A stretch of DNA of 64,000 bases from Magicicada septendecula. Lineage: Eukaryota; Arthropoda; Insecta; Hemiptera; Cicadidae. Location: contig CM068371.1 in NCBI GenBank assembly GCA_034769895.1, positions 405,525,969 to 405,589,968 on the forward strand, read 5' to 3'. The notes below the pieces were generated by a model. It made no database searches. It was given only the letters and a program-made list of their open reading frames with translations, and had not been told where the DNA came from. The position numbers were made by a program, and so were the translations under genes. Position 1 is the stretch's first letter; every line of letters begins with the position of its first letter. Shown here piece after piece: positions 19,034 to 32,994 of the stretch.

Positions 19034-22000
19034 TCCGTCATCTGGTATACCGTTAACGTAACAAAATGTAAAAACTATTTATCTAGATAAATGTGTAACG
19101 GAAAACAACTTAAGGCCTAAATCTACGGAAAAATAAATCTTACTGAAGACAAACCAGCCAATTATATTGACCCACAGTATTGCTTCTCATACTTCGAACC
19201 GTCACTTACACCCAACTATTTCTGTTCAGAAGAATATTATTGACAAGCATACGCAGTACGATGAAGATGTTGGTTTAAACCTAAATATACGTAGCCTACC
19301 ATACGTAACAAGTAAATAGTCTTATACGACGTATCGCTTCGTTTTTCTTTAATAAAGAAGACTTTCTTTAGTGTTATTCTTTTCACATCGGTGGAAAAAG
19401 AATCTAACAACCAAAATTAATAAATAATCGATCTGCAAACAACGGACTTCAAGAATAATAAGCAATCGATCTGTAAACAATCGATTTCAAATGTAGCTTC
19501 TGACTGGTGGAAGGTGGCGAAACCACATGAACTACCTATTCAAACAAATCGAGTCCATACCAAACAGTGTATAACTACTACCACGGACGTCAGCGGCTTA
19601 GCCAATGGAGCGCTCCACACAATGGATCAGTCGTCCCACATTGCAGTGCTCAGTAATACCTGCGTCAACAGTATAGCACACAGCAATATGGACCGCTATT
19701 GTCGGGGTTCACTTAGTATTGGAGGTTCGATAAAGGCATTTTAAACGCTTATTTTACTAATCGGTAACTGAACTGTCTTAATGTTCGCCTCTTGTATTGA
19801 GTTAGTATGACTGAATTGGCCTACACGGTGTTTTAGCTTATCGACTATAACTGGAGTTTCTTGAAGAACGGTGTTTCAAATTTCAGGCAGATAGAGTGAT
19901 AAGAATTGAAAAAGCTCGACGAGTTGGATTTCTGGATATTCTCAACGGAAGACATTCAGTTTTGTGAGTCACATCATTCTATGAAGTAATACTGAGAACC
20001 TCTTATCACATAAACGAAGGTGAAAAAAAAAGAAGACGTAGAGCGTCTAAGAGATTTGTCAACCTCGTGTCAAACTTCGCAAATTATGCGGTCGTAATTT
20101 TGCTGCAATCGTGTCAAATTGATTGGAGACGGTCTCTTTTAGGCTACACTACTGTGGTTTAAAAACATTCGGTTTAAAGTTTTATTACCCTTAAAACAGC
20201 TGAAAGACTTCGATGCCGTGATCAGTGTCAACTCTTAGGGTTTCTTGTAATCGTAATCACTCTTCGCTGTTACTTTCCGACGACAGAGAATGTGTACGAT
20301 ATATATTGTCTGTTAAGGTTCAATAGTCATATGATTGCTACGTCAATTACATGGTTCACAAGTAACACTCATGGCTGTACAACTCATAGTTGTAATGAAC
20401 ATTTAACTTCAAGTAAAACATTTACAGTGCTGACATGTTACTAACATAAATAACGTATGAATTTAAAGCCCACATCGCCTCAACTGAATTCACATACGAA
20501 TGGTAAATACTGAACTACACTGCAGCTGTTTTAGATTCTACAGTACTTTCTTTTTAATTAAAATCTGAGTTATGATTTATAATTAAGCTGTACCATATTC
20601 CAGTTTTTATATACTTTCACTAAATACTAACTGTTATTTTTTCCAAATTCCCCGTTTTATTTCTTTCTTGTTGGTTTCACGTTAAGAAATATTCATGAAT
20701 GAATTGAAAATTAAGTTTTCGTATAAATTTAATTTTTTTCAACTACTTATGTAAATTAATTTCATTACGAAAACAATGCATCTTTTTATGACGGGAATAC
20801 TCACATTTTCCAAACGGTTTATAACAAGAGTAACAAACCATTAAGAACGTAACAAATGAATGAACGGACGTCAAACTTTTTAATTTCTGTGTGAAGAAAA
20901 TGTATTACGGGTCTAACTCGATAGAGCTTCTCGTAACACAACAGGCTACTACAGACTGGCAAGGAATATAATAAACAAATAAGAAACTCTTTATCACGAC
21001 GTATTTGCGAATAATTAATATGACGTTACCGCTTCAAATTAATGGAGTTCTGCGTGTCAATAATGTTGATCAGAGTCTGTCAGAGCAGATAAACAACAAC
21101 GGACTCTACAAACAAGGGTACCCGAACAAGCTTCTTCGCATATCCATTACTGTACGTGGAAAAGAAAAAAGAAAAGAAGGATTAGTAGGTAGAAGTCAAA
21201 GGGGTGGACAAGAAGGAGGAGGAGATGAAAAAGAAGAAGCGTTTCATCATCAGGCACTGTGAGTCAGAAAGCATCAAAGCCAAGGCAAATTAAACCCGAT
21301 ACCGAAAATTATCTAGAAATAGTAATGCTCCTTTCGGTACGATCACGAAAAGGTGAATAAATAGGGTCCAAATACAACGTGCTGACGATTTGATCTTCCT
21401 GTTGTATTGAATCGAATTTTGTTTTGTTTCATCGTTTCTCACAACTAATATTACTTGCACACAAACCGTCCATACAAACATAAACGTATTTTCTATTCAC
21501 CGAGAGAAGAGAGTAGATAAATTATACAGTATACAGAAAAAGTAGTCGGATTGGTTGAAGTTAATTATAGCATAATACGAATTGGCTGAAGTATGAATAT
21601 TAGCAGAAACCATACAGGACCAAAACATACACTGTAGCATGCAAACTGACAAAAAATCGATTTTTAACTTGAAAAATAAATAAAGAAATAATAGAGTAAA
21701 TATCATAAACACCGAAATTCGATGTTCACAAAGGTCGATAATCTCTGCCAAACCTTATACTGTAACTTCACGGAACTTTGACTCCTCAGACGTACCCGAA
21801 ATAATGGCACTACGCGCAGTGCACTGTTTAACGACAAATTCAGCACATTACGCCTTTGTGTATATACGGGTATATGCTTACTATATGTGTATTGTTCTCG
21901 GATTGATCCTTTTTAATCACTGTTTCAACTTTTATCCTTCCGGGAAAAGCAGTTCTCTGTCTACAGAAGGTATAGATGAGGAATTAATAGTGGTGTTGTT

Positions 22001-22068
22001 TGAAGGAACAAACGATCGTAAATAGCGAACAGAGAACGTCCCAGAAAATAACAGTATCGAGAAACATC

Positions 22069-22071
<3 letters not shown>
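19034..22071. other. unassigned stretch
   Basis: About 3 kb in which no gene or repeat family is recognised. Short open frames (76-85 codons) at 19514-19744, 21005-21262 and 21497-21751 (minus) show no motifs. The one at 21005 ends in a Lys/Arg/Gly/Glu-rich stretch encoded by purine-rich DNA. Confidence 0.35.
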
Positions 22072-22140
<69 letters not shown>

Positions 22141-22149
22141 GGGGGGGGT
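22072..22149 (+). repeat. (GA)n microsatellite followed by G run
   Basis: About 35 GA units with one interruption (GACAGA), ending in nine G. Confidence 0.95.
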
Positions 22150-25100
22150 TAAACAGAAAACACACTAGTATATATATGAATGAATACGATACACTGAGTA
22201 ATTCATTACAGTAGGCTGTAAGAGAGTTTCTCAAGTTTTATTCGATATGACTGCAGTTTAGTGAACGGTCGTAGGTAACCAGCTATTTTTCGGCGTAAAC
22301 ACGCATGGACCCTTGACGCACAATTATTTCACACCGTCTTAGCTACGTTTATTGATAACGTAAGCAAATGGGGGTCGATCAAAATAGAAATTTCCAAACA
22401 ATGTAGACTATCAACTGGAAAAAACAAAAGAAACAACTCTGATTAAACTCCACGGTTTAATAAACACACAGGAGGAAAATATCCGACGGCAAAAACGAAG
22501 TCCGATAACTTGGCGTCCTTTATAATACAGCCTCAATAACTTGAATGTCCGTAGTTGTACATCACAGACAAAAAGACCACATAAGATTACAAACAGGCGA
22601 ATTAAATATTACGCAACCGCAAACTTGTGTTCTCTGTCACTCTTCTGAGTTAGCTGACATCATTACCTGAAAACTGTTTCCTCCTCAACTGGCCTAGTCC
22701 TGTCTTCCCCATTAGTTTTTCTTTAACATGTCCAGAATAAATCCATTGTGGAGGAACACAAACCCTATATAGAAATTTTTATCTTCCACATTATTGTTGT
22801 AAGATTTTCTCCCTCCTTCTTTTAAAACTTTAACGTTAGTTTTTCTCCTTCTATTATACAGTAGACCGTGTACTGTAAACAATGTATTACACTACATTAG
22901 CGGTTTGCAACATTTAATAGTAGTGTATTTAATAGTATTACCACTAGCTAAAATGAGTCCGTTTTTATTCTACTTCACACACACGCGCGCGCGCGCGCAC
23001 TATTCTACTTTTTTATTCTACTATTCTTCTTATATTCTACTATTGTTTTAGACCACTTCTCATTGCTCATTCGCTGTATGTGTCCATACCAGAGTAATCT
23101 AAAGTCTGAAAACCACATGGAATAAACAATAGCTTTCAACCCGTAACACAATATGTTAATACCACCAAAAGTTAAAATTCATCTTATTAAAAGACATAAT
23201 AAAAATTACTCTGTAAAAAATTTCCGTTTTTTTGTCATCCAACTTCTTCACATAAGTCACCTGATTTGTATGCAAATTATTCCGACATTTCGTATAATTT
23301 TGTGACACATTCACGACAACACGTTCAAAAACCAGGAAAGAAGAGAACGGAATAATTCGTGAAGTCACAGTCACTTTATCTTCATTACCACATAGCCTAC
23401 TTCATTTTCCTCTTTTCAGGTACAATATCGCTACCGTAACGCCATTACATTCTGACACATCTGTATAATCAACCAATCACGTCATTGCTGACTGACGGTA
23501 TACTATTTCTGAAGCCGCCATTTTTATAATTATGTTCATTATATATGAAGATGATAATTATTTATTATTATTTGATCATTATGGTGCCTATTATGTTCAT
23601 TTATGCGACACCACAAAACCGTGCCAATTGTAAGAGCCTTCAGAACAATGTGCATTCAGTATAAGACAGTAGCCTGCCTAATTACGCTTAGTTATGCATT
23701 CAGTATAAGCATAGTCATGAGGGCTATCAAAGATGATGGAGAGATATTGATACTATTATTGAGGAGATATGGCTGCGTTTAAATGACAAAGTATCTCTAT
23801 TGCGCTCCTGTATCGTAACGTAACACTTCTATTAGGACCCTTTTATGCATACTATTTATACCGTACAAATTACTGTATAAATTATACCGTATAATTATAC
23901 TGTGGCATAAAGTGTATGCACACCATTTATACAGAACATACGATAAAAAATGTAGAACATGTAGTACAACAAAAACAAGTGGGCCGTTTTATGCGGTGAC
24001 GTACAACAAATTTATCGCTCCGAACTCAAAAACATATCGTCGTGTACCGATTTTTACTAGTTTGAAAATTAATTAGAGTAATGCTATTATTTCTAATTAT
24101 ATCAGAAATGTTTATTTGTTATGATTCTTTGATTTCCAACATCAGCGTCTTGTTTCGGTACTCCTACGTTTACCGATAGTCGCGCAATACCTTGGGAGCC
24201 AATTCAGTGCTTTGAAGTTAACCGCTACGTCGCGCCAGGCGGTACGAAACTTTATCATTTCCTCTCTTTTCTTCTTATGATGTCGCTTGTTGTTGTCGTT
24301 GGGGTGCAATAGAGTTTTTAGTTTACTTCTTTTATTATTATGCTACTTCAGCGAACAACGGAAATGTTCCTTAAATCTAAGAATTTTTTATTTTTATCCA
24401 GGGAAATGTAGTACGATCGGGTTGGCAAGCTGCTATACTGGCTTAGAACTACTATATCCTATAATCAAAACTTAGAACTACTATGACCCAAGATCGTTTA
24501 GAATTTTTGATGTTTCTTGTCACTGAGCAAGAAGTAGCCATTAGTATAAATTATAATAATGTTATGTGTTAATTCCCGGAGACAGCCGAATGTTATAAAA
24601 CTGTAACACAATTGTAGACTTATATTCAATCAAATAAAATGTTCACCTTCAAATCTATATTTTGTGTATTTTTAATAGCATTCCAAAACCTTATAATTTC
24701 AGTATTTATTATTTCATAATAAAACTTCATTTAACTATAAAATTCTAACAATGGAACAGGCAAATTAAAAAAAAAATTATCAAAACTGTTGAGAAAATGT
24801 TGGGGTTCCCAGTTACTTTTTACCAGCTCGGACTGGCATTAAAATGCGATTTTTGAAGGTAAATTAATTTTCACGGAGGACTCCCGGGCTCCCGTAATTC
24901 TGTTGGGTATTCCATACACCCCAGATCCGCCCCTCGGTGAATCCTCTAATAAAGGAGCCTGCGAACGCCTATGATTTTCAGCACTGATGATGGCAGCACT
25001 GAAAGAGTTTGTTCGCATACACTTCCGAAATTATTTACGCACGTCAGAAACCGGAATCAAATCGGATGCGGATCTTATCGTATGATATAAATCGGATGCA

Positions 25101-26177
25101 TAAAAAGGGCCTTAGATAACGAAACTATCCCCGCAGTCCACAGACCTGCTGGCGTCATCTGTAGAAAAGACGTTTAGTTAGAGGGTTTACTAGATTTTAC
25201 CTGTAAGATCCCCGTGGTAAGTTGTAACATCTAAAACCTCCCTTGGCCGTATAACTGCTGGCAGAGTATACGAGGGACAGAAATAAACAGTTTTAGTTAT
25301 TGTGTTGGCAAAATTGGGTAGTCGTGATAGGCAGGGTATGATAGCAGTGCAGTTTGAAACCTGTTTGAGATATGTAACTGCACCTACCAGACAGTCGCGT
25401 GCAAAGGTTAAACCATGCAAAATAATTCGTACCATGCGCCAACACTGCACGAGGTGTGACTAGCGAAACCCTTGACATGGTCTCTGCACCACTCTGTCCT
25501 ACTTCATGGTACGCTGACATCATATCCTACTCAAAATATTAATACGTCTTACGTGGTCGCCGCCGTTCCTGATTTCATACCTGAGAATATCTCTACTTAT
25601 ACGTCAGTGTTTGCAACACACGTCATGTCACAATATAATACGCAACCTCCTTATTTTAAATTTAATCTTCCTTTCACTTGCATTGGTGTGCACTAGTTTA
25701 TATGTATGCTTCCATATTTAATTTCGTCAGCAGTTTTGCAATAACCTTTCGTATATAGGGATTCAAACTATGAACCGACACTGTAACTCTTAGAATACGC
25801 TTCAACTTTCTGCACTCACGATTCACAGATTTTGATTCACCATTACACTCAAAATTCACCATTCATTGATTTACTAGGTCCCCAGAAAATGTTACTTCTT
25901 CCTTTCAAAATAATTCATGCCAGTATGAATAACATGAATAAAAATGTGACTTAACTACTAAATCTTCCAGCGATACCTTCTGGAGATGTGCAATGTGCTT
26001 CTCGTCTACTCGCTTAAAGAATGCTTGGCTGGACTTCGTAACCTAACCTAACCCATCAAAGAATTACTATAACTTATTTTAGAAACTGAAACTTAACACA
26101 CAAAAGAAACACATTTTAAGCACAATAAGATTTACCATTGTTACAACACAACCGTTTTATTTTATATCATTATAACG
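22150..26177. other. unassigned stretch with a short AC/GC repeat
   Basis: About 4 kb, no gene recognised. A compound (AC)n(GC)n repeat lies at 22977-23000. Open frames up to 86 codons look random. Between 25190 and 25700 plus and minus frames mirror each other without motifs. Confidence 0.35.
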
Positions 26178-26402
26178 ATCCTGTCATCTTATTTAAAACA
26201 GGTTTCCAAACTCCCGGCAACTTGAAGCCGTCGTCTCTGTTAAATGTTGCTGTTATTTTTTTTAATATGTATCGCCTGCCTTATCACCCACAGAAAATAG
26301 TTGTGAATCTTCGCTTGGCAAGTTACAATATTTTTCCGCGAATCAAGTTGCCTGCAGCTACAAGTTGCCGGGGTTTGGAAACCTGTTTATACGTGACAGG
26401 AT
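26178..26402. mobile_element. MITE with about 45-bp terminal inverted repeats
   Basis: The left end ATCCTGTCATCTTATTTAAA... and the reverse complement of the right end ATCCTGTCACGTATAAACAG... both continue into CAGGTTTCCAAAC and CCGGCAACTTG. The left arm is 26178-26224 and the right arm 26361-26402. The total is 225 bp with an AT-rich centre and no coding capacity. No unambiguous target duplication is visible, so the superfamily is undetermined. The arms are about 85% alike by eye. Confidence 0.78.
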
Positions 26403-26748
26403 AGATGTAACGAGATAAAACACGATATGGTTGTGGTAAATTTTTTTTTCCATTTCAAAAATAATGTATTGTAATTTCTTTTTTATTACTGAACAGGTAA
26501 AACTTTGTTGTAAATAATGGGCGGGGGGGTTCTGTTACAAACAGAGGTTGGTTAAGGCTTTGTGTCAGCGAATAGACAAGTAATCATTGTTTGCAAGACG
26601 TACCTTACTTACATAAAAAATATAGTGTTAATAAGTAATAATCGGAGTTATCAAAATATTCCTATCGCGTGAAGGTTTACCGAGTACCTTAAACAGGCCT
26701 ATACTCCTTCAACACAACGTAAGAGCAAGTTGCGGAGGTTTGTAAAAT

Positions 26749-26791
26749 GGATATCATGGAGGGTACTATTATTAATGTATCCATGATATCC
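26749..26791 (+). other. perfect 12-bp hairpin
   Basis: GGATATCATGGA at 26749-26760 is exactly complementary to TCCATGATATCC at 26780-26791, with a 19-base loop. It lies in otherwise unassigned DNA. The stem is too short for a microRNA precursor, and flanking bases do not extend it. It could be a tiny fold-back or chance. Confidence 0.6.
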
Positions 26792-27004
26792 AAACACGAC
26801 GGACAGAATCTCGAATACATCTCTGTATTCTCATTAATCTTCTTAAATCAGTGTCAAGATCAATTTAATGCTTTGTAGGCAAAAAGATGGAAGAAATAGG
26901 TTAGTATGTAGGAAGTTACAAGAAAAGTATAGGTTGCTATAATCTGACTTAATGAAAAAAAGTATTAGAATGAGATAAAAATTCCTAAGGAAAACGTCTT
27001 GTTA

Positions 27005-27115
27005 TTCTACTTCTTCCTTCAAGGATTAGGTGTTATGACCCGGAACAGGTCAGCAAACTCAAACCATTTTTTCCTCTGTCTTCCATGACGTCCCTTCCCT
27101 TTTGGCTTACAAAAG
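27005..27115 (-). mobile_element. LINE 3' end fragment, family B (copy 1)
   Basis: 'cttcaaggattaggtg' and later 'ccatgacgtcccttcc' parallel the 3' end of the larger family B fragment at 31138 ('cttcagggattaggc' and 'cctacatcccttct') in the same orientation and order. About 110 bp remain. No coding sequence is left. Confidence 0.45.
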
Positions 27116-28950
27116 AGACAATCTGGCAGACGTTATTCTTTACAAGACATAATTTATTCACAGAAATAGTACAGTATTAACACGGTATGTTGTTAGCTGG
27201 AACAGTCAAACGGAGTAGCTCCTACCTAACTACAGTCGCATTTGTCAACGTTGAACATTGAAGTAGTTAAAGATGATCCATTTTATTCTTATTCCCATTG
27301 TCCATAGGGTTTACATTTACTGCAACCGTAGAGACTGCATGGACAGAAGGAGAAGGTATGAGGGAGAGCGATCTAAGAATAATTTACAGGAAGTAGAGAT
27401 CGGAAATCGGAATATGTTAGAGAACGTCGTAAACAATCTATGATGATGAAGATGATACATGCGTAGGGCAATATGGCTACCACTATGCCTTGATCACCTT
27501 CAACTCGGGAGGACACACAATCAGGGACGTCACAATAAACGACCTGTCCTGAAATGGATTCGAACCACAACGCCATGTGTTGAAATCAAGTCGTTGACCA
27601 CGGCATCATCATCATCAAGCAGTAAACAGAACGTACCAAGTTCGACGAAGGGGCATCATCACCATCAAGATCATCACACAAGACTCCTAACGATCTGCAA
27701 AGGAATCAGGACACCATTATCATTATCATCATACAAGAGACGAAATCACTATCGTTAAGAAACGGTTTAAAGGACAATGGACAGTGTGCTTAGCCTTGTC
27801 TAAACTGGTGGCGTCATCTACGTATAATGAACAATAACATACAGACGAAGAGAAGGCCAAAATAAGAATAAAGATGAAGAAAGAAAATTAAATTTAAAAA
27901 AATTAAACCTCCGCTCAACAGTCCGTTAAGGACCAAGGCGTACCGCACGGCTTTTTGTGTTAGTGTGACGGTGTATGGCTAGTACTACGCGCCACCAGCC
28001 GCTAGTTGCGGTGATGAAGAAAGAAATTCCAAGGGAAAACGCAGTAGGGAACATTCTGGATAGGAAGACAAAGATATGCGTTAGAAATAAGACGCACTGA
28101 GCAGTGACTTAAGGTTGTGTCCGGTAGACGATATCGAATCACTTGGACATTATTGCCAAGTAATTAAAAATTAACGGATTTGTAAGTATTTAAACAAAAG
28201 ACTGACTGAAACTCGTTGAATGCACTTTACTTATTGACGTGTTTTACTGATTTCTTTTACTGATTGATGATCATAAGTTTACATGAATTCATACATAGTT
28301 TCTTTCGTAATGCGAACTAGGATTTGTAAAAGCCTGATGTCATTTTGGTAAAAGTAGTTCTGATAAAACAGTGAAATAAACCAACACAGTCTATGTTAAC
28401 ATGTTTACCAATGTTGTTTAATTACGATCCAACAGGACAACACAGTAAACTACACTACTTGGTAGTCAATAACTCAGGCTAATCGTGGCACACGTCATTA
28501 GACCGTTGAGACATTGGTTTACCCCTATGCTTTGTGCCGTAACGTTGGCACAACTGGCTGTGATAGGCCTACATGGCAGCAATAACGTAAACGCTACGAC
28601 GAAACGTCTCACAGCGGATAACTAGCATTCTTGCCAAGCGTCGGTAGCTAATGATTAACAGCCAAGTACTGTGGCCAAGAGATTGATGTTTACACTCTAA
28701 CCTCAGCAACTAAGTGATACAACTAGATAGCGATACATAGATACACTTTGTTGTACATAACCTGACATATGTTTAAAGTCTTTCGTTTTATTTATTGAAA
28801 ATTTGAATTTAAACTTCAGACTCAGTAAATACACCTTATAAACTGTCTTTTTGTGTAACTCTTTATTAATAACATAATTATCCATAATAAAATGGAATGT
28901 TCGCATTGACAGCCAACACTTTTAACTCATGAATTTCCCTGTTTCCTCTC
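27116..28950. other. unassigned stretch
   Basis: No gene recognised. 27600-27740 is rich in CAT/ATC triplets, so the 99-codon plus frame at 27459-27758 is partly a low-complexity Ser/His run and not convincing as a gene. Confidence 0.35.
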
Positions 28951-29290
28951 CAGGGGCGTATTTACGGGGGGGGGGAACGGGACCTGACCCCAGAGGGTAG
29001 AAAAATTTAACGAATTTTGTAAATATCTTAATTTTTAGGGCGTTTTATTATTTTTTCAGCTGTGTACGCTAATATAGTAGTAGGCCTAACTCTTTTTTAA
29101 ATACACGAACATGTTTTTTACACAGCATTAGCGTATTTGTTTTCAATAACGCGTATTTTATTTTACCGTTTACTTTAATGGGACTTATATCGGCCACTTT
29201 AAAGATAGTAATGTTGATTAGTATTAATTTCTTTTTCTTTTGTAAGAAGCCGACCCCCCCCCCCCCCCGTAAGGCCAAATTGTAGATAAG
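28951..29290 (+). repeat. repeat Y (hAT-like MITE), copy 2, uninterrupted
   Basis: Starts CAGGGGCGTATTTACGG followed by a G run, contains 'gctgtgtacgctaatatag', 'cacagcattagcgtatttg' and 'ggccactttaaagatag', and ends in a 16-C run and 'ggccaaattgtagataag'. The same words appear in order in the split copy at 4885-5950. Two inner blocks ('gtacgctaat' and 'attagcgta') are themselves inverted. The left end resembles the hAT terminus at 51025. Length is about 340 bp, non-coding. Confidence 0.6.
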
Positions 29291-31130
29291 CCAGTGTAAT
29301 AAGTATGTCAGTAAATGTACACGTAAGCAACGTTTATAGTTTCAGGAAACTACGAAGTCTGCGTTGTCAAAGTTCCAATGTAACTGCCCAATTAACCCGA
29401 CGTTCCAGATACCCTCCTTTTAGCATGATTAGGCCTACCATACACGTGCATATCGATTTAAATATAATATACGTATACATAATTTTTTAAACTGATTCAT
29501 AATTATTGCAGTAAACTTTATTTAATATTTACGTAAATTAAGACGTTTAAACAAAAATTATAATTGAAATATGTATATACTATTCACGTTAGCAAATTAT
29601 AAAATTATATTTTTAATAGTAACAATTGTAATAAAATATATTATTTTTTATCTAGAACATATTACAGAATTGAGTCTGCAGGTTTTCAAACCATTTCGTT
29701 TGAATTTTGTTTTATATAAAAGAAATTTCAGGCATCAGGATTTATAATATGCTTGTTAAATTTAAACGTTCCAAAATGCTAAAAAATGCACTTAAACAAT
29801 ACATGTTAGCTGGCGGCTAGGGAGCGATGAGAAGCACGGGAAGTCCCCGATCAGCTCACAAAGCGTTGAATTGCTTTTTAGTATACAGCCTATGAGGATG
29901 TCAACGCACGGCCCTACACACTTTTTGAATGTTTAATACAATCACTAACTCGAGCTTTACCAACTAACGCATAAGTAAATATGTAAAAACTCAAAATTTT
30001 CACACAACAAATATAACTGAACATTGCAAATCTACGCAGCTTAAAATAAGCTACAGAATAAAGCAATAAAGCTTGTGAAGTTATTTAAACAGTAACAGTG
30101 ACAAAACGAAGTACGGGAAGTACAGAATTATTTGACCACCTCGAACAAGAATTACGTCCCAAATTCTCAACCTCCAACCTTATGTAACAATTTTAAATTG
30201 GCACTTTAGCGAGGGTACCGTATATGAGAAGGAAATAATGTCCTGGATTCACACCTTCGTTAACAGTCTACAGCGTTGTATAAAACAGAAGACAACAAGC
30301 TCGAAAGTAATTAATATTTGCGTACAAAAGAGCGTTTTAACTGCTTAGTTCGGATATAATAAAAGTAGATGTTTTTTTCTCTCGTGAGCAGTATATATAG
30401 CAGAGTGATAGTATTATCAGTTATTAATTTATCAGTGATAGTATTCAGTAAAAAATGTGCATCGAAAAAGAGGATGCACGTAAGACTCACAACGAAATTG
30501 AGAAACACCATACAGACTTTAAATGTAAAATTGGACAACTGAGAATACAGTTAATGTATACAAAGAAAAGTTTACAATTTTTACGCAATACATAAAAATT
30601 TTGCATGTTTAAAAATCACTTAATTAAACAGATTATTCACTTTTACTCGCAGTGTGTTTTCTTCATTTATCATGTCTCCTATGTTTAATTTTAAAAGGTC
30701 GTCTGTTCCTCGTTCAAAATTGTCGGAGGTATTTATAGACAGCAGTAATTGTGACATGTCAGATATCGAAATAGGCCTATGCCGTTTCTGACATGTCTAA
30801 TTTGGTCTGTTCATGCATGGCATCACCTTTTATTCACATCATTTTTTGTCTGTTTTTGCGACAACGGTAGAATTTATGTTTAAGCTAGTGGTGGCATTAA
30901 TGCGCATTTTCCACAAGTTATTTGCATATACCTCGCTTGTTTATTATTAGTTAATTACGGTCGTAATTAACTTTAGTTTATGTAACTCTGTTATTATTAC
31001 ACTTTTTTGCAATAATCTTACATCAACACGCGCGTTTAAGTGCAATTCTTCGGACAGCATCGTCTGAATTGCAAAATGTATTTTGTAAAATGCAGATTTC
31101 ATTAAATAATCATCTTTAATTCTTCGTCTT
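29291..31130. other. unassigned AT-rich stretch
   Basis: No gene or repeat family recognised. Short frames of 60-75 codons only. Confidence 0.35.
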
Positions 31131-31137
31131 CTTCTAC

Positions 31138-31870
31138 ACTTCAGGGATTAGGCAGTGTGCCTGCTCCGACTTCACATTATCGGATCCATTTCTTTCTTGG
31201 CCTTCCTACATCCCTTCTTACAGAAGGGTTGTACTTGTTTACAATTACTGGTATCCTACCTTCATCCATGCGATTAAAATGTTGTCAACATTTTCCCCTG
31301 TATTCTTTAATTTTCTCATTTAGATTACATATGTTTAATTCTTCCCGTATATCTTCATTTCTTTTATGATCCCTTCTAGTGCATCCTTTCACCCTTCTTA
31401 AAGATCTCAACTCTGGTAATTGTATGTTGCTTTTATCTCTTTGTTTTGTAATCCAGGATTCACTGCCATATAATAGCACTGGAACAGCCACTGTTTTGTA
31501 GAATTTTAATTTTGTCTCACGTATAAATTTATAGTTCCACATACGTGTTGAAATCTATTGACTTTATTTTGTATGTATTTTTCAACGTCAAAACTTATAT
31601 CACAACCCAAATAGTTAAAAATTTAGGCCTGTTCCAACACTTTATCCTCAATAATAATCTTTGAGCGTACTGGAAATTTTCCGTAGTGAATCATAACTTT
31701 TGTTTTGTTGGTAGATATCTTTAGGTTGCAGTATTGTCGTCCCAGTTTGTGTAGTCTGTACACAGAGCATTGTTAAGTCTGCTAATTATTTTGTAGTATA
31801 ACCACATCATCTGCATACAGAAAAACAATTAAGTGGTAATTCACCATCTTTAATTATTGTCACTAATTCA
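31138..31870 (-). mobile_element. LINE fragment, family B (copy 2): reverse-transcriptase C-terminal part
   Basis: On the minus strand a decayed frame begins with FLYADDVVIL-like sequence near 31815 (the YxDD catalytic box of reverse transcriptase), passes through IFNYLGCDISFD, then the open stretch 31542-31285 with FYKTVAVPVLLYGSESWITK and LRSLRRVKGCTRRDHKRNED, and ends near 31138. This order (YADD, YLG, LLYGSE-W, R-RNEDIR-L) is that of the C-terminal half of RTE-like LINE polyproteins. There are several stops and shifts. 5'-truncated. Confidence 0.75.
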
Positions 31871-32994
31871 TGTCCGGACCGGAGTTCACTAACAAAAGTG
31901 AAATATATGGATACACAGAGATTCGTAGCACAATGGCTGTTTCTGGCGGTAGACCATACTCACGCTCGCGTTACACTGTACACACATACAGCTTAAATCG
32001 ACAGGTATTCACTCGACAGCCTGTAATCTGCCTGTACAAACACGTACTGCTACTTAAACTATTTCTAACAATTTCTATACGTTAATTATTTACAAAAATA
32101 CTGAGCCCTGGGTAAATATGCAATTATAAGTATCGTTACATGTGTGTGTGTGTGTGTGTGTGACTATGGCACATTTGTTCAACTTCATAATTGTAAAAAA
32201 ACATTAACTCAGAGCAACATACTAATCAAATGTACGTAGACGTACGGATAACAGCTAATTACACTAAGAACTAAACAAATGAAAAATTCTAAACTAATTT
32301 TAACGGACATTGATAAGACACGAGGGTGGACTAATTGAACGTCAGTGGAATTATTGTTGAAGATACTGATTATGGTGAGATTTTTGCCTTCTGAATCTTG
32401 TGACTGGGTTAGAAGAATGTCTATTCACTTACGAAGTGGTTGCTGGCAATTCATTGTACCTTCATTTTTTTTAAAATTAATACACAATTTTCATTTCAGT
32501 TAGGCCTATTTTTCATAAGCTCTTCGTCACTTCAAGAGCTTAGATCATGGTGACAGTACCTTGATTGTCCCCTTACATTTAGGCGCTCTCTGGATCCACG
32601 AATGTAGGCCTACTGTACACACATTACGCATAAATTGAATGCATCTCTATAATAAATTTATACATAATGTCTGTCCAAGATCCCGGAAAGTTTTAACAGT
32701 ATTGACACCGGCCAACCTTTCATGGCCAGAAGGCTTGCGTACTGCAAACATAATTTCTTTAAGGCACACGATGACGACAAACAGAGAATTTAAGAACAAA
32801 ACAAATGAAAACATTACAGTAACTAAAATTACTTACATGAACGAAAATTATTAACTTACGTATACAAATACTGAACAGCACGGAACAAGAATGATAATTT
32901 CTAAACTTCATCCGAATACTGTTGGGTCCTTCAGTCTTTCCACTGGTTAGTACCCTCTCCGCATATACCCGTGGTGCGTGTGTTACGGAGTCTC
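31871..32994. other. unassigned stretch with (TG)n
   Basis: No gene recognised. A (TG)n repeat of about 23 bp lies at 32141-32163. TAGGCCTA occurs near 32501 and 32604. Confidence 0.35.

Noticed and set aside
27459-27758. 99-codon plus frame as a gene
   Set aside because: Half of it is low-complexity Ser/His encoded by CAT/ATC repeats, with no motif or signal.
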